This document shows, one piece after another, positions 1 through 6,817 of a stretch of 10,857 nt of DNA. Every line of letters begins with the position of its first letter. The first letter of the stretch is position 1. The notes beneath the pieces are model-generated. The model was not told the DNA's origin. It searched no databases and saw only the letters and a program-made list of their open reading frames with translations. The stretch is from Thermoplasmatota archaeon. Its GTDB lineage: Archaea > Thermoplasmatota > E2 > DHVEG-1. The translations under genes were made by a program, and so were the position numbers. The stretch lies in the NCBI GenBank assembly GCA_030605515.1, contig JAUWIE010000112.1, forward strand, positions 1 to 10,857. Reading direction: 5' to 3'.

Positions 1-3
1 GTA

Positions 4-11
4 TTTATAAA
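4..11 (+). promoter_or_regulatory. Probable TATA box for the small CxxC protein gene
   Basis: TTTATAAA is close to the archaeal TATA consensus. A start about 25 bases downstream would fall near position 33 and leave a leader of about 30 bases that contains the SD at 51-58. This is a by-eye match in AT-rich DNA near the window edge, so support is modest. Confidence 0.4.
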
Positions 12-50
12 GTAATTTACGATATACTATAATAACAATAGTAAAATATT

Positions 51-58
51 AGGTGGTG
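51..58 (+). promoter_or_regulatory. Shine-Dalgarno site that sets the start at 65
   Basis: AGGTGGTG matches the complement of the archaeal 16S 3' end and lies 6 bases before the ATG at 65. The in-frame GTG codons at 53 and 56 lie inside this site, so they are unlikely to be the start. Confidence 0.7.
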
Positions 59-64
59 TCTAAT

Positions 65-313
65 ATGGTAGGAAAAACATGTATGAAATGCAGCCGTGAC
101 ATTTCATTAAGCGATAATCCGCAAGGATTAGTTTTCAACGATGAACATTTCTTATGTGAAGATTGTTGTTCAAAACATTCAAATGAGGATATAATGAATT
201 TGTCAAAAACCGTTATGCAATCTCCTCAAGATGGAATGCCAATTGCTTTATGGCTTATACATGAACAAAACAAAGATAAAACGATGATGTCCGGGAAAAA
301 AACAGATTTTTAA
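65..313 (+). CDS. Small CxxC/CxxCC putative zinc-binding protein, unknown function
   Basis: This is an 82-residue soluble protein with no signal peptide or membrane segment. Cys6-x2-Cys9 near the N-terminus and Cys31-x2-Cys34-Cys35 after a short beta-like stretch (GLVFNDEHFLCEDCC) form a compact four-cysteine site of the zinc-ribbon or LIM-like kind, with one extra cysteine. The C-terminal half has an acidic helix, a Met/Pro-containing segment (MQSPQDGMPIALWLIHEQ) and a basic tail. I do not recognise the family. The ATG at 65 is chosen over the in-frame GTG at 53 because the SD covers that GTG. The gene has its own likely promoter and is followed by a T-run, so it appears monocistronic. A nucleic-acid or protein-binding adaptor is possible, but only the metal-site pattern supports that. 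Confidence 0.75.
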   Translation: MVGKTCMKCSRDISLSDNPQGLVFNDEHFLCEDCCSKHSNEDIMNLSKTVMQSPQDGMPIALWLIHEQNKDKTMMSGKKTDF

Positions 314-322
314 TTTAAACCA

Positions 323-329
323 TTTTTTT
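323..329 (+). terminator. Oligo-T terminator after the small CxxC gene
   Basis: A run of seven T residues begins 9 bases after the stop codon. Archaeal RNA polymerase commonly terminates at such U-tracts without needing a hairpin. T-runs are frequent in AT-rich DNA, so this is suggestive only. Confidence 0.4.
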
Positions 330-383
330 ATATTTGATTTATTGTTAAAAAATTAAATACAGCAGAAACATAAAAATCACAAA

Positions 384-394
384 TTATTTATAAT
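384..394 (+). promoter_or_regulatory. Probable TATA box for the surface-protein gene
   Basis: TTATTTATAAT lies in the 135-base gap 314-448, which otherwise holds only the T-run after the upstream gene. A start about 25 bases downstream (near 415) would give a leader of about 35 bases carrying the SD-like GGGGGA at 435-440, 8 bases before the ATG at 449. By-eye call in a very AT-rich gap. Confidence 0.35.
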
Positions 395-448
395 CAAAAT
401 TTATTAATAATGAAATATTAAAAATTAATTATTTGGGGGATTTTACAG

Positions 449-3400
449 ATGAATAAATTAATAATCAAACTAAATGTTTTTTTAGTCGTATTCATAATTT
501 CGGTCCTAGTCGGATCATCTATTTTACCATCTGCTCTTGCAAATAATATCAAGAATATTGAAGGTTTCAATAGAGGACCCTCATATCTACCCGTTGTACC
601 AATAAAAAAAGCAACATTTGTAAATTTTGATGAAGAAAGCATTCTTGATGACTATGCATATCTTGCATCTATTCCAACATCGGTATTCCGCAATGAAGGT
701 AAACTTTTCTCCTATCCTTTGTTATTTTATCAAGATGAATATGATTCCAAAGAGGAAAAAGAGCTTCCTTTGAATGCAAGAGATGGAATTGATTATTTCA
801 TGGAAGACTGGATGAGCTTTTGTAATGATAAGCTAGACAAAATGACACTTATCAATATTCCAAAATCAAAAATTGAAAGCAATTGGAATGCAAAAGACAC
901 AGATGTTATCGCTGGAACGGATCCTTACGAAATTGCAAGTGAAATTGCATTAATAGACTGGTCTTATTCAGATGATTGTGTTGTTGCAGTTATAGAAGAA
1001 GATTTTGAAGACCCAAATAATGAAATTTCAAATGAAATAAAAGGAACACTATTAAAATCAGATATAAACGAGGAGACCTCATTTGAAATCAAACAGACAA
1101 ATTCTTTGAATCCCGTCTATCATAAATTCAATGTTAATGATAAATATAAATACATTAAAGCTGAGGCTTGGTGGGATGGAATTCTTATTGGTGGAAACAC
1201 GATGATCCCTGCGGGTGATCCTGATATTCAGCTTTATTGTAAAAAAGAGGATAAATGGATGCAAACCGCAGCAGCTGCTTACTGGAATGTTTATTCGCCT
1301 GCAGGTCATGAATATACACAGTCTTATGTTTATCAATCTGGTGATTGGAGAATTGGTATCACTGATTTTCCAACAGAAGGTGATATACCAAGAAAAAGCA
1401 GATTAGGGGGTCTTGTGACAGTTCAAGGTTCATTGCTACATGCTTTATTACCAAAGGTAACCTATCACGTCGATGTTACAATGTACCCGGGTGTTGAATT
1501 AAAACTACCTGATACTCCACCATTTGGATGTAGAAATGCAGATTTTGAATTAACCTGGGATAATCCAAATGTGAATCTTGGTTTCTCAGTTATTGGACCA
1601 GGTGGTGAATCTATTTTTACCATGGTAAATGAAAGTAGAACAAAATCACAGGAAATTCACCTTGAGTCATTAGGGGAGTGCTTACCTGGGGAGAATTATT
1701 CAATAAGTGTTTTTTCTATTAACAACATTCCAACATCTGTTGACTTTGAAATCAAGTACACATGGAATCAAGATATCTCAGAAGCAAAAGCTGATTCTCT
1801 TACATCTGCAACAGAAGGAGCTGTTCTTGCAAGTGTTTTAAACGCACCCCTATTGTATACTTCTTCATCTAGTTTATCTGAAAACACCGAGAATGTTCTC
1901 TATAAACTCGGGGTGGAAAATATATATCTTGTAAACCTTGGAGATCATCTACATAATCCAGTTTTTGAAGAATTAGATGACATTGGAAAAATAATTAAAC
2001 ATTATAAGGAGCCAAAACAGATTTATGATGAAATCTCTAGTATTACTAATAGTAATGATGTAATTTTCACAACTATTGACCCATGGACATATTGGTATCT
2101 TGGAGAACTTGAACCAGCTGGTGAGAAAAAAGGTGCTTTGTTTATTGGGCCTGCTGCTTTTATCGCAGCTCACCATGGGAGCCCTGTACTAATAGTTGAT
2201 AATCACCCAAGGCTTTCATCAGCAGTTGTTTGGCATAATGAGTTTTGGAGAAGATTTGCATCTGATCGTTATGCTCATATTCCTTCTGTTGCTGAAATGG
2301 TTTTAACAGGTAGACGTATCTATGATTTCCTGGGTGAATATGGTTTTGATAAAGAAGATATGGAGACAATAATAACTGTTGCAGATCAATATGATATTGG
2401 TATTTCATGGGATCGTATCTTTCCTGGTGTTGCAAACTCAGGTAGATTTTGTGGGACTCCAGTTGATACTGCATATTGGATCTCACGCAATATTTTTTAT
2501 CCTTCTCTAATATTTGAAAACCCTGCACTAAAAGGAGAAGTAGAATTAATTACTGGGAGTTCTAGTTCAAGAGAGGGATTTCGAGGCACATTGAGAAAAC
2601 CATTGTTAAACTCCCTTGTTATCAACGAGGAATCAGCGGAGGAGAGATTCAAATATCCTGTTTTATGTTCTTTTGTAACTCATAAATATCGTTTTAACGA
2701 GCGTGCAAGCAAATATTATGGGACCACATATCAATGTGCAGATGGACTGATACCTGGAGAGACAACTTCAATGGAACCAATTGACCAGGGAATAAACATA
2801 GAGCATTATGGACAAGATGGAGCATATTTCCCGGATATGACTGAGACAGAGGTTGTACCTTTTTATCTTAACCGAGGTGGCTTTGATACTGTATTTTCGA
2901 CACAACTTGAAGCTGTTGTAGATAATCTTAACCAAGGGGTTATCCTATGGATTCATGCTTCACATGGGTTACATACTGACGGTGGCTCAACATTGTTTTG
3001 GGATCCATCAACAGGCTTTGAAAACCAACCATTAAAAAGATTATTCACTGGAGCAAATAAAGAAGAAAACCCTTGGCGTGGTTATGACTGGCTTTTGGGT
3101 TCTACTGAGGAACCAGATACAATGTCAATGGATATGAAAGGTTTTATTCCTTACACAAATCATAGATCTCTTTTTATTCCTGCGACTGGTATGGACTGGG
3201 TTCTTGCAAGAAAACCTGTAAGAGAAAGAATTAATGATCTACTTGATATGTTTAGATTGATTCCTTTTAGACTCCGTGATGATAACTTATATGATGGTCT
3301 TACAGGAACCCTATTGTATTCAAAGTATCCACTTGCCTCAAAAAACTCAAGAGATATAGAACCGTTACTAGATAATCTACATTCAACAGGTTTTATCACT

Positions 3401-3901
3401 AGTATATGTCAAACATCAAATACTTATCTGCATCTAATGATAATTAGACACGGATCTGTTTTTCAAGTGCAGGACCCATGGCCAACATCATGGTATGGAG
3501 CTGTTTGGCGACAATCCATACCACGAGATATAATACTTGGACATACTGTTGGGGAAGCATATACAAGAGGTATAAGTCATGTTGGAACGCTTTATATTAC
3601 TGAGGATCCACAATGGTGGTGGGATACAGCTGAAAATGTTGTTTACTTTGGTGACCCTGATCTTAGATTGTATGTCCCAGACACAGAATACAGTAATGCA
3701 AATTATTGGGAGAAACCAGATTCGCTTAGATATGATGAAGAAACCTCAATTAAGGGTCATATGCCATATGGAGTTATGAATTACCCTCATGAAAAAGAAC
3801 AAGAATCATTCTGGCAGACTTACTGCGTGGTAATATTCGCTGTTGTTTTAATAATTCTATTATTTTTGTTTTTAGTCGCTCTTAGAAGAAAAGAAAAATA
3901 A
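449..3901 (+). CDS. Secreted, C-terminally anchored multidomain protein with C25 (gingipain-like) peptidase-like C-terminal part
   Basis: This 1150-residue protein sits outside the cell on a C-terminal anchor. Residues 1-31 look like a signal peptide (basic start, hydrophobic core, likely cut after ALA at 29-31). Residues about 1122-1144 are one TM helix followed by the basic tail RRKEK. Residues about 225-312 and 335-440 look like two beta-sandwich domains; the first carries GDPDIQLY and ends in WRIGITDFP, as in PPC-type domains. Residues about 446-520 resemble a cell-wall-binding-2 repeat (ALASVLNAPLLYTSSSSL, then LGVENIYLVNLGD). Residues 562-604 repeat the style with HHGSPVLIVDNH. The C-terminal part has WIHASHG (His839, Gly840), SICQTSN (Cys987) and FGDPDLRLYVP from 1067, all reminiscent of C25 peptidases. 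Peptidase activity is inferred; a non-catalytic surface or cell-envelope role is possible. SD-like GGGGGA precedes ATG449. The gene stands alone, with no evident operon partner. Confidence 0.75.
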   Translation: MNKLIIKLNVFLVVFIISVLVGSSILPSALANNIKNIEGFNRGPSYLPVVPIKKATFVNFDEESILDDYAYLASIPTSVFRNEGKLFSYPLLFYQDEYDSKEEKELPLNARDGIDYFMEDWMSFCNDKLDKMTLINIPKSKIESNWNAKDTDVIAGTDPYEIASEIALIDWSYSDDCVVAVIEEDFEDPNNEISNEIKGTLLKSDINEETSFEIKQTNSLNPVYHKFNVNDKYKYIKAEAWWDGILIGGNTMIPAGDPDIQLYCKKEDKWMQTAAAAYWNVYSPAGHEYTQSYVYQSGDWRIGITDFPTEGDIPRKSRLGGLVTVQGSLLHALLPKVTYHVDVTMYPGVELKLPDTPPFGCRNADFELTWDNPNVNLGFSVIGPGGESIFTMVNESRTKSQEIHLESLGECLPGENYSISVFSINNIPTSVDFEIKYTWNQDISEAKADSLTSATEGAVLASVLNAPLLYTSSSSLSENTENVLYKLGVENIYLVNLGDHLHNPVFEELDDIGKIIKHYKEPKQIYDEISSITNSNDVIFTTIDPWTYWYLGELEPAGEKKGALFIGPAAFIAAHHGSPVLIVDNHPRLSSAVVWHNEFWRRFASDRYAHIPSVAEMVLTGRRIYDFLGEYGFDKEDMETIITVADQYDIGISWDRIFPGVANSGRFCGTPVDTAYWISRNIFYPSLIFENPALKGEVELITGSSSSREGFRGTLRKPLLNSLVINEESAEERFKYPVLCSFVTHKYRFNERASKYYGTTYQCADGLIPGETTSMEPIDQGINIEHYGQDGAYFPDMTETEVVPFYLNRGGFDTVFSTQLEAVVDNLNQGVILWIHASHGLHTDGGSTLFWDPSTGFENQPLKRLFTGANKEENPWRGYDWLLGSTEEPDTMSMDMKGFIPYTNHRSLFIPATGMDWVLARKPVRERINDLLDMFRLIPFRLRDDNLYDGLTGTLLYSKYPLASKNSRDIEPLLDNLHSTGFITSICQTSNTYLHLMIIRHGSVFQVQDPWPTSWYGAVWRQSIPRDIILGHTVGEAYTRGISHVGTLYITEDPQWWWDTAENVVYFGDPDLRLYVPDTEYSNANYWEKPDSLRYDEETSIKGHMPYGVMNYPHEKEQESFWQTYCVVIFAVVLIILLFLFLVALRRKEK

Positions 3902-3959
3902 TAAAAACACAATCATTAATCATAATTACCTATATATATTACAAAGTTTAACTGACGTA

Positions 3960-3992
3960 GGTTTTAAAAAGTTATTATCAAAATACTTTTTA
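3960..3992 (+). promoter_or_regulatory. Candidate promoter region for the ipk-fni-idsA-gltX operon
   Basis: The 114-base gap 3902-4015 contains two TATA-like stretches: TTTTAAAA around 3962-3969 and ATACTTTTTA at 3983-3992. The second lies about 26 bases before position 4013, so the ATG at 4016 could begin an almost leaderless transcript. This would fit the absence of any SD in front of it. Which box is used cannot be decided by eye. Confidence 0.35.
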
Positions 3993-4015
3993 GAGTCTAA
4001 TTTATTTAGAAGACT

Positions 4016-4795
4016 ATGTTTATCATAAAACTCGGCGGAAGCGTAATTACCGATAAAACAAAACAACAATGCTTTAAAGAAGATGTAATGGATGATTTAG
4101 CTGAAGCAATAAAAAAAGCAAATAAAGAAACAATATTAGTTCATGGTGCAGGATCCTTTGGTCATATACTAGCGAAAAAATACGAGTTGAATAATGGATA
4201 TAAAAACGATGATCAGCTTCATGGTTTTTCAGTTACACATAAAATGGTTCAAAGTTTGAATTCTCTTGTTTTAAAGTCTTTACATAAGAATGATATACCT
4301 GCGGTTTCTCTTTCTCCTCATTCAATTTTAAAACTTAATGATCATAAGATATTAGAGTTCAATTACAAGATATTTAATGCATATCTTGAACAACATTTTA
4401 CACCTGTGACATTTGGTGATGTTGTACTTGATAAGAAACTCGGTTTTTCAATTTGTTCAGGAGACCTACTTGTTATGGCACTTGCAGAGTATTTTAAACC
4501 TGAAAAAGTAATATTTGCAATAGATGAAGATGGATTGTATGATGCAAATCCAAAAATCAATAAAAATGCTGAGTTTATCGATTCAACAACTCTCGAAGAG
4601 TTGGAAAAATTTATTACAACTGCTGATAAACATGATGATGTAACAAAGGGAATGGAAGGAAAAGTTGATACTATAAAAAATATTGCAGAACTTGGTATTG
4701 ATACTGTTTTGGTAAATGGTAATAAACCAGAGAGGTTATACCAATTAATGGTTGGAAAGGATACCAAATGCACTATTGTCAATGGGAGGAAATAA
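4016..4795 (+). CDS. ipk: Isopentenyl phosphate kinase
   Basis: This cytosolic enzyme phosphorylates isopentenyl phosphate with ATP to give IPP, the last step of the modified archaeal mevalonate pathways. Its 259 residues are normal for the family. It has the amino-acid-kinase fold: N-terminal IKLGGSVIT (Lys5, Gly7-Gly8), then VHGAGSFGH (43-51 region), whose His50 is the residue that distinguishes isopentenyl phosphate kinases from related kinases. Next come PVTFGDVV, the SGDLL motif and AIDEDGLYDANP in the nucleotide-binding half. The usual TGGM glycine motif reads Thr210-Lys211-Gly212-Met213 here, which is unusual. There is no SD before ATG4016, consistent with a leaderless first gene of an operon. 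The stop is 3 bases before fni, so substrate production and isomerisation are coupled. Assignment is firm; altered kinetics would be speculation. Confidence 0.93.
   Translation: MFIIKLGGSVITDKTKQQCFKEDVMDDLAEAIKKANKETILVHGAGSFGHILAKKYELNNGYKNDDQLHGFSVTHKMVQSLNSLVLKSLHKNDIPAVSLSPHSILKLNDHKILEFNYKIFNAYLEQHFTPVTFGDVVLDKKLGFSICSGDLLVMALAEYFKPEKVIFAIDEDGLYDANPKINKNAEFIDSTTLEELEKFITTADKHDDVTKGMEGKVDTIKNIAELGIDTVLVNGNKPERLYQLMVGKDTKCTIVNGRK
4784..4790 (+). promoter_or_regulatory. Shine-Dalgarno site for fni inside the end of ipk
   Basis: GGGAGGA lies within the last codons of ipk, 8 bases before the fni ATG at 4799. It supports independent initiation on a shared transcript. Confidence 0.75.
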
Positions 4796-4798
4796 TAG

Positions 4799-5839
4799 AT
4801 GAATCAGACTGAAACAAGAAAGGACGAACATGTGAAATTTTCTCTTGAGGAAAATGTTTCAGCTCATCATAATTTCTGGGATGATGTAAAACTTATACAT
4901 AATGCTCTTCCTGAGATAAACAAGGATGATGTTGATTTATCAACAACGCTTTTTAAAAAGAAACTAGGTGCACCTTTGATTATTTCAGGTATGACTGGTG
5001 GTTTTCAAAAAGCAAAGAAAATAAATGAAAATTTAGCGATAGCTGCTGAGAAATTCCAGTTAGGTATGGGTGTTGGTTCTCAGAGATCCGCTTTGGAAAA
5101 ACCAAGTTTAAAAGCTACATATGATACTGTCAAGGATTACGATATCCCTTTGCGTTTTGGGAATATTGGTGCTTCTCAGATTGTGTTATGGGGTCATAAA
5201 AAAACCCTTGAGAATGTTCAGAAAATGATAGATATGATTGATGCTAATGTTTTTGTTGTTTGTCTAAATTTTTTACAGGAGGTTATTCAGGCTGAAGGTG
5301 AGGCAAATGCAAAAGGTTGTTTTAATGCTATTAAAAAACTCGCGGAGGATTTAGACACTCCATTAGTTATTAAGGAATCTGGAGCAGGTATTTCATATGA
5401 TGTTGCAAGTAGGCTATCAAAAACAAAGATAGCGGGTATTGATGTTGGTGGTGCTGGTGGTACATCTTTTGCAGCAATTGAGCATTATCGTGCTAAGATG
5501 ATTGACGATAAGTTACATGTGCGAGGTGGGATTACTTTTTGGGATTGGGGTATTCCAACTCCCACGTCTATTCTTGAGGTAGGAGAGGCTACTGATTGGA
5601 AATTACCCATTATTGCAACTGGTGGTATTAGAAATGGTTTAGATGCTGCAAAAGCACTTTCTCTTGGAGCTGATTGTGCAGGAATTGCTAATACACTTCT
5701 TAAACCAGCAAGTAAAAATAAAGAATCTACATTTTTCGAACTCGAAGCAATCATAAAAGAACTAAGAGCAGCAATGTTTTTAGTAGGAGCTGATAAGGTT
5801 TCGAAGATGTCAGATGCCGGTGTAACGCTATGGATTTAA
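4799..5839 (+). CDS. fni: Type 2 isopentenyl-diphosphate delta-isomerase (FMN-dependent)
   Basis: This enzyme interconverts IPP and DMAPP using reduced FMN and Mg2+. It supplies the allylic starter for the next gene's product. The 346-residue length is typical. Visible family features are the N-terminal R-K-x-x-H (Arg7, Lys8, His11), the TIM-barrel FMN site PLIISGMTGG, MGVGSQRSA, KESGAGIS, GIDVGGAGGTSFAAIE, FWDWGIPT (Trp248, Trp250), and the phosphate-binding ATGGIRNGLDAAKALSLGAD. The family motif H-L-N-x-x-Q-E reads Cys155-Leu-Asn157-Phe-Leu-Gln160-Glu161. The catalytic Gln and metal-ligand Glu are kept, but the first His is replaced by Cys. The last 10 bases overlap the start of idsA. The gene is co-transcribed with ipk, and it is very likely the organism's main IPP isomerase. 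Confidence 0.94.
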   Translation: MNQTETRKDEHVKFSLEENVSAHHNFWDDVKLIHNALPEINKDDVDLSTTLFKKKLGAPLIISGMTGGFQKAKKINENLAIAAEKFQLGMGVGSQRSALEKPSLKATYDTVKDYDIPLRFGNIGASQIVLWGHKKTLENVQKMIDMIDANVFVVCLNFLQEVIQAEGEANAKGCFNAIKKLAEDLDTPLVIKESGAGISYDVASRLSKTKIAGIDVGGAGGTSFAAIEHYRAKMIDDKLHVRGGITFWDWGIPTPTSILEVGEATDWKLPIIATGGIRNGLDAAKALSLGADCAGIANTLLKPASKNKESTFFELEAIIKELRAAMFLVGADKVSKMSDAGVTLWI

Positions 5840-6813
5840 AAATTGAACTTGAAAAAAGAGCAGATATTTTTAATACTGAGTTGAAAAACTACATCAGAGG
5901 TGGTAGCCCAAAGACTTTATATGATGCTGCGAGACATTTACCAATGGGTGGTGGGAAGAGACTTCGGCCCTGTATCTCTATGCTTTCCTGTGAAGCAGTT
6001 TCAGGAGATCTAAAAAGTGTTATGCCACTTGCAATCGCACTTGAACTTCTTCATAATTTCACCTTAGTTCATGATGATATAATGGATAAATCAAAACTTA
6101 GGAGGAATCTTCCAACTGTGCATATCAAATATGGAGAGCCAACTGCTATTATGGCAGGGGATCTTTTATTTGCTAAATCCTTTGAAGCGATGCATGATAT
6201 TTCTTGGGATCTCAGTATTTTTAAGGAACTTGATTTTCATCTTGTAAATTGTATGAAGGAGATATGTGAAGGTCAACAATTTGACATGGAGTTTGAAAAA
6301 AGAGAAAACGTCACTGAAAAAGAATATCTTGAGATGATTCAGAAGAAAACCGCTGTTTTATTTATATTTGCAGCTCAAGGTGGCGCACTAGTTGGAGGTG
6401 GAACTAAAAAAGAAATTAATGCTTTAAAGAATTACGGCAGAGACCTTGGATTAGCGTTTCAGATATGGGATGATTATCTTGATCTTAGTAGCGATAAGGA
6501 AACACTAGGAAAGGATATCGGCAATGATATTAGAAATGGAAAAAAAACTCTTATTGCAGTTCATTGTTTGAATAATGCTTCTGGTGATGACAAAAAACGT
6601 CTAAGGGATATCTTTGGAAATATTGATGCTACAGAACAAGATGTTAAAAAAGTTTTTAATTTATTTAGGAAAACAAAATCAGTTGAATATGCAAAGAAAA
6701 CTGTTTTAAAATACAATGCAAATGCAAAGAAATCTCTGAGTATTTTAAAGAATTCAGATGCAAAACAAATCCTTACTGTGCTTGCTGATTATTCAACTAA
6801 AAGAGAGAAATAG
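5830..6813 (+). CDS. idsA: Short-chain polyprenyl diphosphate synthase, probable geranylgeranyl diphosphate synthase
   Basis: This enzyme condenses IPP with DMAPP and longer allylic diphosphates, building the isoprenoid chain of archaeal membrane lipids. It has 327 residues in the all-helical prenyltransferase fold. GGGKRLRP binds the diphosphate. The first Asp-rich motif is DDIMD at 82-86 and the second is DDYLD at 214-218, followed by GKDIGNDIRNGKKT. The residue five before the first Asp-rich motif is Phe77. In archaeal GGPP synthases this aromatic position limits the product to C20, so GGPP is the expected product; C25 cannot be excluded. ATG5830 overlaps the end of fni by 10 bases and has the SD-like GGTG at 5819-5822 inside fni. 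GltX follows 4 bases after the stop. Confidence 0.92.
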   Translation: MDLKIELEKRADIFNTELKNYIRGGSPKTLYDAARHLPMGGGKRLRPCISMLSCEAVSGDLKSVMPLAIALELLHNFTLVHDDIMDKSKLRRNLPTVHIKYGEPTAIMAGDLLFAKSFEAMHDISWDLSIFKELDFHLVNCMKEICEGQQFDMEFEKRENVTEKEYLEMIQKKTAVLFIFAAQGGALVGGGTKKEINALKNYGRDLGLAFQIWDDYLDLSSDKETLGKDIGNDIRNGKKTLIAVHCLNNASGDDKKRLRDIFGNIDATEQDVKKVFNLFRKTKSVEYAKKTVLKYNANAKKSLSILKNSDAKQILTVLADYSTKREK

Positions 6814-6817
6814 CGTT

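Noticed and set aside
53..64. GTG start adding four residues to the small CxxC protein
   Set aside because: These bases contain the SD itself (AGGTGGTG at 51-58); ATG at 65 has ideal spacing.
314..448. Possible small RNA or riboswitch in the longest gene-free gap
   Set aside because: The stretch is almost entirely A and T, with no stable stem visible beyond promoter and terminator-like elements.
2160..2528. 122-residue minus-strand open frame inside the surface-protein gene
   Set aside because: Gln/His/Tyr-rich antisense composition typical of a shadow frame; the plus-strand protein is continuous across it.
4363..4782. 139-residue minus-strand open frame opposite ipk
   Set aside because: Serine-rich antisense shadow of a confidently identified gene, with no SD or family features.
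6758..6817. Earlier in-frame ATG that would extend gltX by 20 residues
   Set aside because: The extension lies wholly within idsA coding sequence and does not resemble the synthetase N-terminus; ATG6818 begins the recognisable archaeal extension.
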